NCBI RefSeq assembly: GCF_001545155.1
Contig: NZ_CP014226.1
Span: 1,212,514-1,228,206, forward strand
Direction of reading: 5' to 3'
Source of the DNA: Halomonas chromatireducens
GTDB taxonomy: Bacteria; Pseudomonadota; Gammaproteobacteria; Pseudomonadales; Halomonadaceae
DNA: 15,693 nucleotides
A program made the translations under genes and the position numbers. Below, one piece after another: positions 1-7,007 of this stretch. Position 1 is the stretch's first letter. Each line of letters opens with the position of its first letter. Under the pieces are notes generated by a model. The model saw only the letters and a program-made list of their open reading frames with translations, was not told the origin of the DNA and made no database searches.

Positions 1-30
1 GGCCAATCCTACCATGGCCGACACGGGATG

Positions 31-501
31 TTAGACACGAGGATCAGGATGCGCGTTTCCACCATCGCTACACGCCTTGTCGCCCTGCTGCTGGCCACTG
101 CCCTGGCGGTCGACATCGGGATAGTCGGCAATGAAGGTTTCGACGGCGTCGTCGCCCTCCTCGATGAGGCGGTCACGCCACTTCTCGAGGCGGTGGAAGG
201 CCAGGTCGCGATGGCGGGATTCCTGCTCGATGGAATCGAACACCGCCTGGATGGCGTCGAGGTCCTCGCCGCGCATGAGCTTGCCGACGTACTGCATATG
301 GCGGCGACGCCCTTCATGGGAGCGGATGCGCGAGGTCTCCTCCACCGCCGCCAGCAGGTCGTCGGAGAGCGGGAACCGTGACCGCTCCGCTGGCGTCATG
401 GCGATGATCTGTTCGCCCAGCGCCTGCAGCTTGTGCATCTCGCGCTTGAGCTGTGACTTGCTGGGCCGCTCGTCTGGCTGTGAAGGGACTTCCTGGGACA
501 T
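31..501 (-). CDS. darP: DarP (YjgA) ribosome-associated 50S assembly factor, C-terminus aberrant
   Basis: DarP/YjgA is a small helical protein that binds late 50S precursors and promotes dual-site ribosome assembly. Residues about 13 to 133 are family-like: KSQLKREMHKLQALGEQI near the N-terminus, then SHEGRRRHMQYVGKLMR and a LEKWRDRLIEEGDDAVE segment ending in YPDVDRQ. After residue ~133 the sequence (GSGQQQGDKACSDGG and on) no longer resembles the basic helical tail of the family. Third-position GC also falls there, with many T-ending codons near the end. The product is 156 residues, against about 175 to 185 usually. The native gene probably ends its similarity near position 103 to 108, and the remaining codons are read-through into foreign sequence. 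The ATG at 501 is followed by a typical acidic and charged start. It diverges from pmbA, as in Pseudomonas, where tldD normally follows; tldD is absent here. Confidence 0.82.
   Translation of the reverse strand: MSQEVPSQPDERPSKSQLKREMHKLQALGEQIIAMTPAERSRFPLSDDLLAAVEETSRIRSHEGRRRHMQYVGKLMRGEDLDAIQAVFDSIEQESRHRDLAFHRLEKWRDRLIEEGDDAVETFIADYPDVDRQGSGQQQGDKACSDGGNAHPDPRV
49..105 (+). pseudogene. Possible 5' end of an unidentified signal-peptide or membrane protein gene, cut off by darP
   Basis: An ATG preceded by a purine-rich GAGGATCAGG stretch opens a frame reading MRVSTIATRLVALLLATA. This is a basic N-terminus followed by a hydrophobic run, as in a signal peptide or the first membrane helix of a sensor or chemoreceptor. 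From about position 105 the same frame becomes the antisense of darP, so only about 18 to 20 codons would be native. The frame stays open to 381, but that part is a darP shadow. The start lies where the darP tail stops resembling its family, which is the main support. The stretch is short, so a chance resemblance cannot be excluded, and no gene family can be named. Confidence 0.35.
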
Positions 502-542
502 GCCGTTACCAACTAGTGTGAAGGGTCAACAGTATCGTGAGC

Positions 543-564
543 TTGATCGCCCCGGTGGGATCAA
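543..564. repeat. Inverted repeat TTGATC-N10-GATCAA in the darP-pmbA spacer
   Basis: The divergent darP-pmbA spacer (502-651) contains a perfect 6-bp inverted repeat with a 10-bp centre. It could be an operator between the two promoters. It is short enough to be chance, and I recognise no regulator that fits. A TATACT/TATACC -10-like box at 572-580 lies just beside it, but no good -35 is visible for either direction. Confidence 0.3.
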
Positions 565-582
565 TGCGACACAGTATACCAG

Positions 583-601
583 CCCGCCAGCGCATGGCGG
601 G
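583..601. repeat. Hairpin CCCGCCA-gcgca-TGGCGGG upstream of pmbA
   Basis: Perfect 7-bp GC-rich arms enclose a 5-base loop. Short AGTAT (573-577) and ATACT (602-606) flanks extend the symmetry imperfectly. It lies about 50 bp upstream of the pmbA start. There is no T-run on either side, so it is not a standard terminator. A structured pmbA leader or an operator are both possible. Confidence 0.4.
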
Positions 602-651
602 ATACTGACACGTTCGAATGCCGGCCGGGCCGGTGAATGAGGGAGAGACAG

Positions 652-1992
652 ATGACACAGGCTTTCGATGCCGCCGCTCAACAGCCGCTGCTGACGTCCC
701 GTGCCGAGCAGGCACTGGCACTGGCACGCCGCCTGGGCGCCGACGCCTGCGAAGTGGGTGCCAGCGTCGACCAGGGAATCGGTATCAGCGTGCGTGAGGG
801 CGAAGTGGAAACCGTCGAGCTGTCCCGCGACCAGGGCATCGCGGTGACCGTCTATCAGGGGGGGCGCAAGGGTAGTGCCTCCTCGACGGATGCCAGCGAT
901 GAGTCGATACACGCGGTCGTGGAAAAGGCCGTGGCCATCGCCCGTTACACCGGCGAGGATCCCGCGGCGGGGCTGGCGGATGCCGCGCTGATGGCGACGG
1001 AGCTCCCCGATCTGGACGTGCACCATCCATGGGCGTTGACCACCGAGCAGGCCATCGACCTGGCCCTGGCCTGCGAGGCTGCAGGCAGGAGCCAGCCGGG
1101 GATACGCCAGTCCGAAGGGGCCTCGCTCTCCAGTGGGGAAGGGGTGCGGGTCTATGCCAACAGCCACGGCTTCCTGGGCAGCCAGTGCGGCAGCCGCCAC
1201 TCGCTCTCCTGCATGCTGATCGCCGAGGATGAAGGGGGCATGCAGCGCGACTACGACTATACCAGTGCCCGCGATCCGCGGGATCTGCTGGCACCCGAGG
1301 CTGTCGGACGTTCGGCGGCGGAGAAGACACTGCGCCGCATGGGCTCCCGGCGGCCTGATACCGGGCGCCTGCCGGTGCTGTTCGATGCCACGGTGGCCAG
1401 TGGCCTGATTGGCCATCTCATGAGTTCGATCGCCGGGGGCTCGCTGTACCGGCAGGCCTCCTTTCTCTGCGACCGCTTGGGCGACGGGCTCTTCCCGGCC
1501 TGGTTCTCCCTCTATGAGCGGCCCATGGAGAGGGGCGGCATGGCCAGCTCCCCCTTCGACAATGACGGGGTCCAGACCCGTGACAACGTTTTCATCGAGA
1601 ATGGGCAACTGGCCAGCTACATGCTGTCCGCCTACAGCGCCCGGCGTCTCGGCATGCAAACCACCGGCAACGCCGGCGGTGCGCGGAACCTGCGTATCGA
1701 CGCTCCGCTGGCAACCCGCGACGAACTGCTGGCGCGCATGGGCCGCGGGGTGCTCGTCACCGAGCTGATGGGGCAGGGGGTCAATGGCGTCACCGGCGAT
1801 TATTCCCGGGGCGCTGCCGGCTTCTGGGTGGAGAACGGGGAAATCCAGCACCCGGTGGAGGAGTTCACCATCGCTTCGAATATGGAAGCGATGTTCAAGG
1901 GGCTGGCCGCGGTCGGCAGCGATATCGACACCCGTGGCAGTATCCACTCCGGCAGTTGGTTGATCGATGAGATGACCATCGCTGGAGGCTGA
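652..1992 (+). CDS. pmbA: PmbA/TldE, non-zinc subunit of the TldD/TldE peptidase
   Basis: PmbA (TldE) pairs with the zinc subunit TldD to form a cytosolic peptidase that degrades unfolded peptides. In E. coli it acts in microcin B17 maturation and CcdA turnover. The 446-residue product matches the family length. The N-terminal half has the conserved region GIGISVREGEVETVE near residue 45. The C-terminal half carries SSIAGGSLYRQASFL, GNAGGARNL and GVNGVTGDYSRGAAGFWV, as in other TldE proteins. There is no HExxxH zinc motif, as expected for this subunit. The start at 652 is preferred over the in-frame ATG at 637, because GGGAGAGA overlaps the earlier codon and sits at proper spacing from 652. 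tldD would be expected beyond darP but is not in the window. Confidence 0.93.
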   Translation: MTQAFDAAAQQPLLTSRAEQALALARRLGADACEVGASVDQGIGISVREGEVETVELSRDQGIAVTVYQGGRKGSASSTDASDESIHAVVEKAVAIARYTGEDPAAGLADAALMATELPDLDVHHPWALTTEQAIDLALACEAAGRSQPGIRQSEGASLSSGEGVRVYANSHGFLGSQCGSRHSLSCMLIAEDEGGMQRDYDYTSARDPRDLLAPEAVGRSAAEKTLRRMGSRRPDTGRLPVLFDATVASGLIGHLMSSIAGGSLYRQASFLCDRLGDGLFPAWFSLYERPMERGGMASSPFDNDGVQTRDNVFIENGQLASYMLSAYSARRLGMQTTGNAGGARNLRIDAPLATRDELLARMGRGVLVTELMGQGVNGVTGDYSRGAAGFWVENGEIQHPVEEFTIASNMEAMFKGLAAVGSDIDTRGSIHSGSWLIDEMTIAGG

Positions 1993-2037
1993 GGCGGGCC
2001 ATCAGGGGCGCTGTGTCACGTCCAGGGGGAGGGGTGC

Positions 2038-2307
2038 TTAGGCATCCTCTTCGAAGCGGGCATCGAACAGGGTCTCCAACGCATCGAGGACCTGTTCGGC
2101 GTCCTGTCCCTCGGCGCTCACCGTCAGCTCGGTGCCGCACGGGGCGCCGAGCATCAGCAGTGACATGATATTGCAGGCGTCGGCATCCTGGCCGCCACGG
2201 CTGACAGTGACTCGTGCCTGGTAGGGTTGGCAGCACTGCACCAGCTTGGTGGCCGCTCTGGCGTGCAGGCCACGCTTGTTGGTCAGTGTTAGCTTGCGGC
2301 TGGCCAC
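2038..2307 (-). CDS. npr: NPr, HPr-like phosphocarrier of the nitrogen PTS
   Basis: NPr (PtsO) carries a phosphoryl group from EI-Ntr (PtsP) to EIIA-Ntr (PtsN) in the regulatory nitrogen-branch PTS. The 89-residue protein has the phosphorylated histidine at His15 in NKRGLHARAATKLV. It also has the HPr-type DACNIMSLLMLGAPCGTEL segment around residues 43 to 61. The start is GTG at 2307, two bases after the rapZ stop. The AAGGAG ribosome-binding site lies inside the last codons of rapZ, so the two are translationally close-coupled. It is the last gene of the rpoN-hpf-ptsN-rapZ-npr series and converges on pmbA across a 45-bp gap without a recognisable terminator. Confidence 0.95.
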   Translation of the reverse strand: MASRKLTLTNKRGLHARAATKLVQCCQPYQARVTVSRGGQDADACNIMSLLMLGAPCGTELTVSAEGQDAEQVLDALETLFDARFEEDA

Positions 2308-2309
2308 GC

Positions 2310-3230
2310 TTACGACTCCTTGCGTTCAGGCTTTCCCGGAGCGTCCTGTGGTGAGGGGGAGACCGGCGTGTGTATGCCGAGCTCTCGGTGGCGCAGGCGA
2401 ACGTCAGGCTGCAGCTGGGCCAGGTGGTGTGCCAGCCGTTCGGCAAGGTATACCGAGCGATGCTGTCCACCGGTGCAGCCGATGGCGACGGTGAGATAGC
2501 TTCTGTGGCTGCTGCGATAGGCGGGGAGCCAGCGCTCGATCCAGCCGATGATGTCGTCAAGCATCTCCCCCACCAGCGGATACTGCTCCAGGAACTCAAC
2601 GATGCTGGGCTCGCGGCCGGTGGCAGAACGCAGCCGCGGGTCCCAGTAGGGGTTTGGCAGGCAGCGGGCATCAAAGACGATATCCGCATCAAGGGGCACC
2701 CCTCCCTTGAAGCCGAAGGACTCGACGGTAAGCGTCAACTGATCGGGCCGATGGCTGGCAACCTGGTCGGTGATGCGGCCTCGCAGGTCATGGACCGAAA
2801 GCCGGGAGGTGTCGATGATCAGGTCGGCCAGGTTGCGAATGTCGCTCAGGGTGGCGTCTTCCGACTCGATTGCCTCTCCCAGCGTCATGTCGCTGCCACG
2901 TGTCATCGGATGGCGTCGCCGTGTGGCCGAGTATCGCTCGATCAGAATTCTTGCATCTGTGGTGAGGTAGATGACCTGGCAATCGATCTTGCGGGCGCGC
3001 AGCTCCTCGAGCAGACGGGGGAAGCGCTCCAGGGCATGGGGGAGGTTGCGTGAGTCGATGCTGACAGCAATGGAGGATTGGCCGGACGGTCCGCTGGGCA
3101 GTTCTTCTACCAGCGATCCCAGCAGCATCGCTGGAAAGTTGTCGATGGCGTAGTAGCCCAAGTCTTCGAGCGCCTGCAGTGCGATCGACTTGCCGGAGCC
3201 GGAACGGCCACTGATGATCACGAGCTGCAT
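2310..3230 (-). CDS. rapZ: RapZ RNase adapter / RNA-binding P-loop protein
   Basis: RapZ binds small RNAs (GlmY and GlmZ in enterics) and guides RNase E, controlling GlmS and so amino-sugar supply for cell wall and LPS. The N-terminus has the Walker A GRSGSGKS at residues 8 to 15. The C-terminal domain has RCLPNPYWDPRLR (189-201) and the strongly conserved GCTGGQHRSVYLAERLA (251-267). Family similarity ends near HRELG (281-285), where E. coli RapZ also nearly ends. About 20 extra residues rich in Pro, Ser and Lys follow, giving 306 residues against 284. The ATG at 3230 has AGGAG at good spacing. Whether GlmY/GlmZ-type RNAs exist in this organism cannot be seen here. Confidence 0.95.
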   Translation of the reverse strand: MQLVIISGRSGSGKSIALQALEDLGYYAIDNFPAMLLGSLVEELPSGPSGQSSIAVSIDSRNLPHALERFPRLLEELRARKIDCQVIYLTTDARILIERYSATRRRHPMTRGSDMTLGEAIESEDATLSDIRNLADLIIDTSRLSVHDLRGRITDQVASHRPDQLTLTVESFGFKGGVPLDADIVFDARCLPNPYWDPRLRSATGREPSIVEFLEQYPLVGEMLDDIIGWIERWLPAYRSSHRSYLTVAIGCTGGQHRSVYLAERLAHHLAQLQPDVRLRHRELGIHTPVSPSPQDAPGKPERKES

Positions 3231-3269
3231 GCGGGTCTCCTGGTTGGCTGGCCGGGCGGCCCGGGAAGG

Positions 3270-3746
3270 TCAGAGCGGCGTCGGCGTCTGTCGTCGAATG
3301 GCTTCAATGAGCCGCTCGTGGAGCTCACGTTGGCTGTTGCTCTTGCGCAGTGCCACTCGAGTGTCGACATCGTTCATGATGCTGGCCACCTGGCTGAGTA
3401 GCGCCAGATGTGTATCGTCCGCCTCTTCCGGGACCAGCAGTACGAAGACCAGGTCGACCGGCTCGCCGTCGATGGCGTCGAAATCGATAGGCTCCGCCAG
3501 CTGGAGGAAGGCCGCGACCGGACTGTGACAGTGGGGGCTCCTGGCGTGAGGAATGGCCACCCCATTGCCGATGCCCGTGCTACCGAGGCGTTCTCTGCCG
3601 ATCAGGCGGGCAAAGACTTCCTGGCTGTCGAGGCTCGGCGTGTTCTGTGCGATGAAGGTGCTGAAGAATTCCAGCACCCGTTTCTTGCTGCCACCGGGGA
3701 CGCCGAACAAGGCGCGCTCCGGCGGCAGAATGGTTTCCAGTGTCAT
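3270..3746 (-). CDS. ptsN: PtsN, EIIA-Ntr of the nitrogen PTS
   Basis: EIIA-Ntr is the terminal phosphoacceptor of PtsP-NPr-PtsN. It regulates potassium uptake, sigma factor balance and other processes by protein contact rather than by transporting sugar. The 158-residue protein has the active histidine His67 in STGIGNGVAIPHAR, followed by the PTS EIIA type-2 fold segments FLQLAEPIDFDAIDGEPVDLVFVLLVPEE. The length fits the family. It starts five bases after the hpf stop, so the two are surely co-transcribed. The ribosome-binding site is weak, which suggests coupling to hpf translation. Confidence 0.95.
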   Translation of the reverse strand: MTLETILPPERALFGVPGGSKKRVLEFFSTFIAQNTPSLDSQEVFARLIGRERLGSTGIGNGVAIPHARSPHCHSPVAAFLQLAEPIDFDAIDGEPVDLVFVLLVPEEADDTHLALLSQVASIMNDVDTRVALRKSNSQRELHERLIEAIRRQTPTPL

Positions 3747-3751
3747 GGCAA

Positions 3752-4060
3752 TCAGCGAATGCCGGCGCCCTGGGCGCGGGCCTGGGCTTTTTCCTTGTGT
3801 TTGACCAGTTGACGGTCGAGCTTGTCGGTCAGTGCGTCAATAGCGGCGTACATGTCGGGATCGGTGGCCTCGGCATGAAGGTCGGCGCCGGCAGCATGCA
3901 GGGTGCAGGCGGCCAGTTGACGCTCCTTCTCTACCGAAAGCGTGACCTGGACGTTGGTGATGTTGTCGTAGTGGCGCTGCACGCGGGTCAGTTTTTCGCT
4001 GACGTAGTCACGCAGGGCATCGGTCAGTTCCACATGGTGGCCGGTAATATTGACTTGCAT
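3752..4060 (-). CDS. hpf: HPF, short ribosome hibernation promoting factor
   Basis: HPF binds the 30S decoding region in stationary phase and promotes 100S ribosome dimers. The 102-residue product starts MQVNITGHHVELTDALRDYV and has the family's SVEKERQLAACTLHAAGADLHAEATDPDMYAAIDAL core and a KHKEKAQ tail. It is the short form, lacking the C-terminal dimerisation domain of long HPF. The frame is open upstream to 4120, but the ATG at 4060 matches the family start and has AAGGAG seven bases ahead. A good promoter lies just upstream (4094-4121), so hpf can be transcribed independently of rpoN. Confidence 0.94.
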   Translation of the reverse strand: MQVNITGHHVELTDALRDYVSEKLTRVQRHYDNITNVQVTLSVEKERQLAACTLHAAGADLHAEATDPDMYAAIDALTDKLDRQLVKHKEKAQARAQGAGIR

Positions 4061-4093
4061 GACAGGCTCCTTCGTCCTTCGGGTGGTGCCTCG

Positions 4094-4121
4094 ATTGTAA
4101 CCCTTTTTGAGGCCCTGCAAA
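4094..4121 (-). promoter_or_regulatory. Candidate sigma-70 promoter for hpf-ptsN-rapZ-npr
   Basis: On the minus strand TTTGCA, a 16-base spacer and TACAAT stand 34 to 61 bases ahead of the hpf start, in the 109-bp rpoN-hpf gap. The -10 matches five of six consensus bases and the -35 about four. This is inferred from sequence only. Confidence 0.5.
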
Positions 4122-4169
4122 CCCCTCCCTTTCCGGTTTCCTGCGAAGGGTCAAGAGAGCGGGCTGGGG

Positions 4170-5582
4170 TCAGCGAAATCGCTTGCGCTCGCTTGAGGAG
4201 GGTATGCCCAACGCTTCCCGGTACTTGGCGACGGTTCGCCGCGCAACGCGGATGCCGTCCTCGGCCAGCAGATCGACCAGGCGACTGTCCGACAGCGGCT
4301 TGCGGGGCGGCTCGTCCTGTACTAGCTTGCGGATCCGGGCACGGATCGCGGTGCTGGAATAGGCGTCGCCTTCGCCTTCTCCGCCGCCGACATGGCTGGA
4401 GAAGAAGAACTTGAGTTCGAACACGCCGCGCGGCGTGTGGATGAATTTCTGGGTCGTTACGCGAGAGATGGTCGACTCATGCATATCCACGGCCTGGGCA
4501 ATATCAGCCAGTATCAGTGGCCGCATGGCCTCCTCCCCCTGCTCGAGAAAGTCGAGCTGGCGGGCCATGATCTCGCGGCCGACCCGCAGCAGGGTGTCGT
4601 TCCGGCTGGCCAGGCTCTTCATCAGCCAGCGCGCCTCCTGAAGGTGATCCTTGAGAAACTGGTTGTCCTGGCTCTTGTCGGCGCGCCTTACCAGGGCCAC
4701 GTAATCGGGCTGGATGCGCAGTCTTGGCAGGGCGTCGGCGTTGAGCTCGACACGCCAGCCGCGCTCGTCATGGTGAGCGAGCAGGTCGGGGGTGATGTAA
4801 TTGCCACTCACCTCGGCGAACTCGCTGCCCGGGCGCGGGTCCAGCGAGCGAATCAGACCGATCACCTCCTCCAGGGCCTCATCGTCCAGCCCCAGGCGGC
4901 GCTTGAGCAGTCGGCGATCGTCGCTGGCCAGGGCTTCGAGGAACTGGCGGACGAGGCGCCTGGCCTGGGGGAGCAGCGGGGTGTCGTCGGGTAGTGCCGC
5001 GAGCTGCAGCATCAGGCATTCACGCAGGTCCCGGGCAAAGACACCGGTAGGTTCGAATTGCTGCAGACGCAGCAGCACCTGCTCGACCTCCCGGGTTGGC
5101 AGGCCCTCGAGGCCCTGCTGGCGGAGCCCGTCGCGAATCTCTTCCAGCGGCTGCGCCAGGTAGCCGGTGCCGTCCACGGCATCGATCAGGCTCTCGGCGA
5201 TCTGGCGCTGGCGCTCGCTGAGATCGGTCATCGCGAGCTGCCAGATCAGGTGGCTGGCCAGGCTCTGCCCGGCGGCCTGGCGTTCAAAATCAGGTCCTTC
5301 GCCGCTGCCCGAGCTGGCGCCATGGTCGGGGTAGGTGTCAGACCAGTCGCTGTCGGTGGAAAGTTCAGAGGGAATTTCGCTGGCCCAATCGTCGTCTTGG
5401 ACCGCTTCGGCGGTCTGTTCGCCGAAGCCGTCGTCGAGTTCCAGCATGGGGTTGGTTTCCAGCGCCTGCTGGATCTCCTGACGCAGATCGAGCGTCGAGA
5501 GCTGCAGCAGCGCAATCGCCTGCTGCAGTTGGGGCGTCATGGTCAGCTGAGTGCCGACACGGAGTTGCAAGGATGCTTTCAT
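4170..5582 (-). CDS. rpoN: RpoN, sigma-54 factor
   Basis: Sigma-54 directs RNA polymerase to -24/-12 promoters that need AAA+ activators; typical targets are nitrogen, motility and carbon genes. The 470-residue protein has the glutamine-rich region I (MTPQLQQAIALLQLSTLDLRQEIQQALETNPMLE, about residues 15 to 48). An acidic linker follows, then the core-binding domain, the helix-turn-helix region and the diagnostic RpoN box ARRTVAKYRE at about 447 to 456. The ATG at 5582 (MKASLQL) matches family starts. An in-frame ATG two codons earlier (5588) is also possible, and neither has a strong Shine-Dalgarno. It lies 164 bp from lptB with its own promoter candidates, including one for sigma-54 itself. 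Confidence 0.96.
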   Translation of the reverse strand: MKASLQLRVGTQLTMTPQLQQAIALLQLSTLDLRQEIQQALETNPMLELDDGFGEQTAEAVQDDDWASEIPSELSTDSDWSDTYPDHGASSGSGEGPDFERQAAGQSLASHLIWQLAMTDLSERQRQIAESLIDAVDGTGYLAQPLEEIRDGLRQQGLEGLPTREVEQVLLRLQQFEPTGVFARDLRECLMLQLAALPDDTPLLPQARRLVRQFLEALASDDRRLLKRRLGLDDEALEEVIGLIRSLDPRPGSEFAEVSGNYITPDLLAHHDERGWRVELNADALPRLRIQPDYVALVRRADKSQDNQFLKDHLQEARWLMKSLASRNDTLLRVGREIMARQLDFLEQGEEAMRPLILADIAQAVDMHESTISRVTTQKFIHTPRGVFELKFFFSSHVGGGEGEGDAYSSTAIRARIRKLVQDEPPRKPLSDSRLVDLLAEDGIRVARRTVAKYREALGIPSSSERKRFR

Positions 5583-5659
5583 GGCCATGAGAATAGGGGG
5601 CTCATCTGCCGAAAAAAACCACCCTAGCCCCCAATGGTTCGACTTGCAAGTGTTTTGAG

Positions 5660-5675
5660 TGCAATAAGCATGCCA
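5660..5675 (-). promoter_or_regulatory. Candidate sigma-54 (-24/-12) promoter upstream of rpoN
   Basis: The minus strand reads TGGCATGCTTATTGCA, with GG and GC separated by exactly 10 bases. Against the consensus TGGCACG-N4-TTGCA only one conserved base differs (C to T). Transcription would start near 5649, about 67 bases ahead of the rpoN start. No activator-binding site is identified. It suggests autoregulation of rpoN but is unproven. Confidence 0.5.
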
Positions 5676-5703
5676 TCCGCAATTTCCGTGCCGAATATGC
5701 ATG

Positions 5704-5732
5704 TTTATATTGACAGCAGGCAGTTGTGTTGA
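5704..5732 (-). promoter_or_regulatory. Candidate sigma-70 promoter for rpoN
   Basis: TCAACA, a 17-base spacer and TATAAA occur on the minus strand in the lptB-rpoN gap, upstream of the sigma-54-like element. The -10 is five of six and the -35 four of six. It would give a leader of about 115 bases that passes through the -24/-12 element. Confidence 0.35.
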
Positions 5733-5746
5733 TCGAGTCGCCAGGT

Positions 5747-6478
5747 TTAGAGACGGAAGTCCTCGCCGAGATAGACCTCACGCACCCTGCGGTTGGCGAG
5801 AATGGCATTGGCATCACCTTCCGCAATGATCTGCCCGTCTCCGACGATGTAGGCGGTATTGCAGATATCCAATGTCTCGCGCACGTTGTGGTCGGTGATC
5901 AGGACGCCGATATCACGCGCCTTGAGCTGACGGATGATGCCTTTGATTTCACCAACGGAAATAGGATCCACGCCAGCGAAAGGCTCATCGAGCAGGATGA
6001 AGGCCGGCTCGGTGGCCAGCGCCCTGGCGATCTCCACCCGTCGCCGTTCGCCGCCAGACAGGCTCATGCCGAGATTGTTGCGGATATGGGTAACATGAAA
6101 GTCTTCCAGCAGCTCTTCCAAGCGCGCATGACGGCCTCGTCGGTCCAGGTCCTTGCGCGTCTCGAGAATGGCCATGATGTTATCCGCCACCGAGAGCTTG
6201 CGAAAGATCGAGGCTTCCTGGGGAAGGTAGCCAATGCCGGCGCGGGCACGCTCATGCATGGCCGACCCGCTCAGGTCCAGGTCGTCGATATGCACTTCAC
6301 CGGCGTCGGCGCGGACCAGGCCAACGATCATGTAGAACGAAGTGGTCTTGCCGGCACCGTTGGGGCCGAGAAGGCCGACGATGCTGCCCTGCTCGATGGA
6401 GAGGCTGATGTCGTGTACCACACGGCGACGCTTGTAGCTCTTGGCCAGGTGAGTGGCTCTCAGGGTCTTCATTACCAC
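5747..6478 (-). CDS. lptB: LptB, ATPase of the LPS export machine
   Basis: LptB is the cytoplasmic ABC ATPase that, with LptF and LptG, extracts LPS from the inner membrane and drives it along the LptC-LptA-LptD bridge. The 243-residue protein shows Walker [10 protein letters not shown] (38-46), Q-loop [11 protein letters not shown] (85-95), signature LSGGERRR (140-147), Walker B FILLDEP (160-166) and H-loop TDHNVRETL (195-203). It ends in the conserved YLGEDFRL. The GTG at 6478 sits one base after the lptA stop with GGAG seven bases ahead, so it is preferred. The ATG at 6472 (MKTL) is the alternative. lptF and lptG are not in the window, as is usual. Confidence 0.97.
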   Translation of the reverse strand: MVMKTLRATHLAKSYKRRRVVHDISLSIEQGSIVGLLGPNGAGKTTSFYMIVGLVRADAGEVHIDDLDLSGSAMHERARAGIGYLPQEASIFRKLSVADNIMAILETRKDLDRRGRHARLEELLEDFHVTHIRNNLGMSLSGGERRRVEIARALATEPAFILLDEPFAGVDPISVGEIKGIIRQLKARDIGVLITDHNVRETLDICNTAYIVGDGQIIAEGDANAILANRRVREVYLGEDFRL

Positions 6479-6479
6479 G

Positions 6480-7007
6480 TCAGCGCTCCGGTTGCAGGGT
6501 CATGCGAATCCGCTGGCGCCCTTCGACACCTTCGCTCTCGGCACGAGCCTGAACCACGCGGCGATCGAGGAAGTACTCCAGATAGCCGCCATCGAAGGTA
6601 TCGCCCCGCTGATGCAGCTCGGCCCTGTCGATCAGTTCGACGCGGCGCTCGGCGACATGATAGATGATGGTTCGCCCCCAGCCACGCACCACGGGTTCGT
6701 CCGGGTCGGGCTGCTGCTCGATATAGGCGCGCTCGCCGGTGGCGATGGCGCGAGTCAGTTCGCCAGCCTGGTTGCGGCGGATCTCGACCCGGTTGCCGGT
6801 CAGTTGCATGGTCCCCCGGCGAATGTCCACGTCACCGGTATAGACGGCGGTGCCGGCGGTGTCGTCGAGATCGAGCTGGTCGGCCTCGACTTCGATGGGT
6901 TGGTCGGCGTCTCGCTGCTGGGCCAGGGCCGGGCCGCTTCCCCACGCCATGCCAACCAGCGCCAGGGCGATTAGCATGCGGGCGGTTGGGAACTTGAATT
7001 GCTTCAT
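6480..7007 (-). CDS. lptA: LptA, periplasmic LPS bridge protein
   Basis: LptA polymerises into the periplasmic beta-jellyroll bridge that carries LPS from LptC to LptD. The 175-residue precursor has a signal peptide of basic residues, a hydrophobic core [13 protein letters not shown] and a likely cleavage after PALA (residue 29). The OstA-type domain follows, with [24 protein letters not shown] and [10 protein letters not shown]. The charged C-terminus contains [16 protein letters not shown]. Its start overlaps the lptC stop as ATGA, so translation is coupled. Confidence 0.94.
   Translation of the reverse strand: MKQFKFPTARMLIALALVGMAWGSGPALAQQRDADQPIEVEADQLDLDDTAGTAVYTGDVDIRRGTMQLTGNRVEIRRNQAGELTRAIATGERAYIEQQPDPDEPVVRGWGRTIIYHVAERRVELIDRAELHQRGDTFDGGYLEYFLDRRVVQARAESEGVEGRQRIRMTLQPER

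Noticed and set aside
31..105. Single-base frameshift explaining the odd DarP tail
   Set aside because: Neither of the other two minus-strand frames resumes a DarP-like basic tail; one ends quickly at a stop and the other is not family-like.
526..1947. Long minus-strand open frame of 473 codons opposite pmbA
   Set aside because: It is the antisense shadow of a well-supported pmbA gene in high-GC DNA and shows no domain, ribosome-binding site or family-like motif.
4061..4169. Possible sigma-54 promoter upstream of hpf
   Set aside because: A TTTGCA is present but no GG lies exactly 10 bases before the GC; the sigma-70-like TTTGCA/TACAAT pair explains the region better.
5726..6667. 313-codon plus-strand frame opposite lptB and lptA
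   Set aside because: It is antisense to two clear, motif-complete genes and spans their junction.
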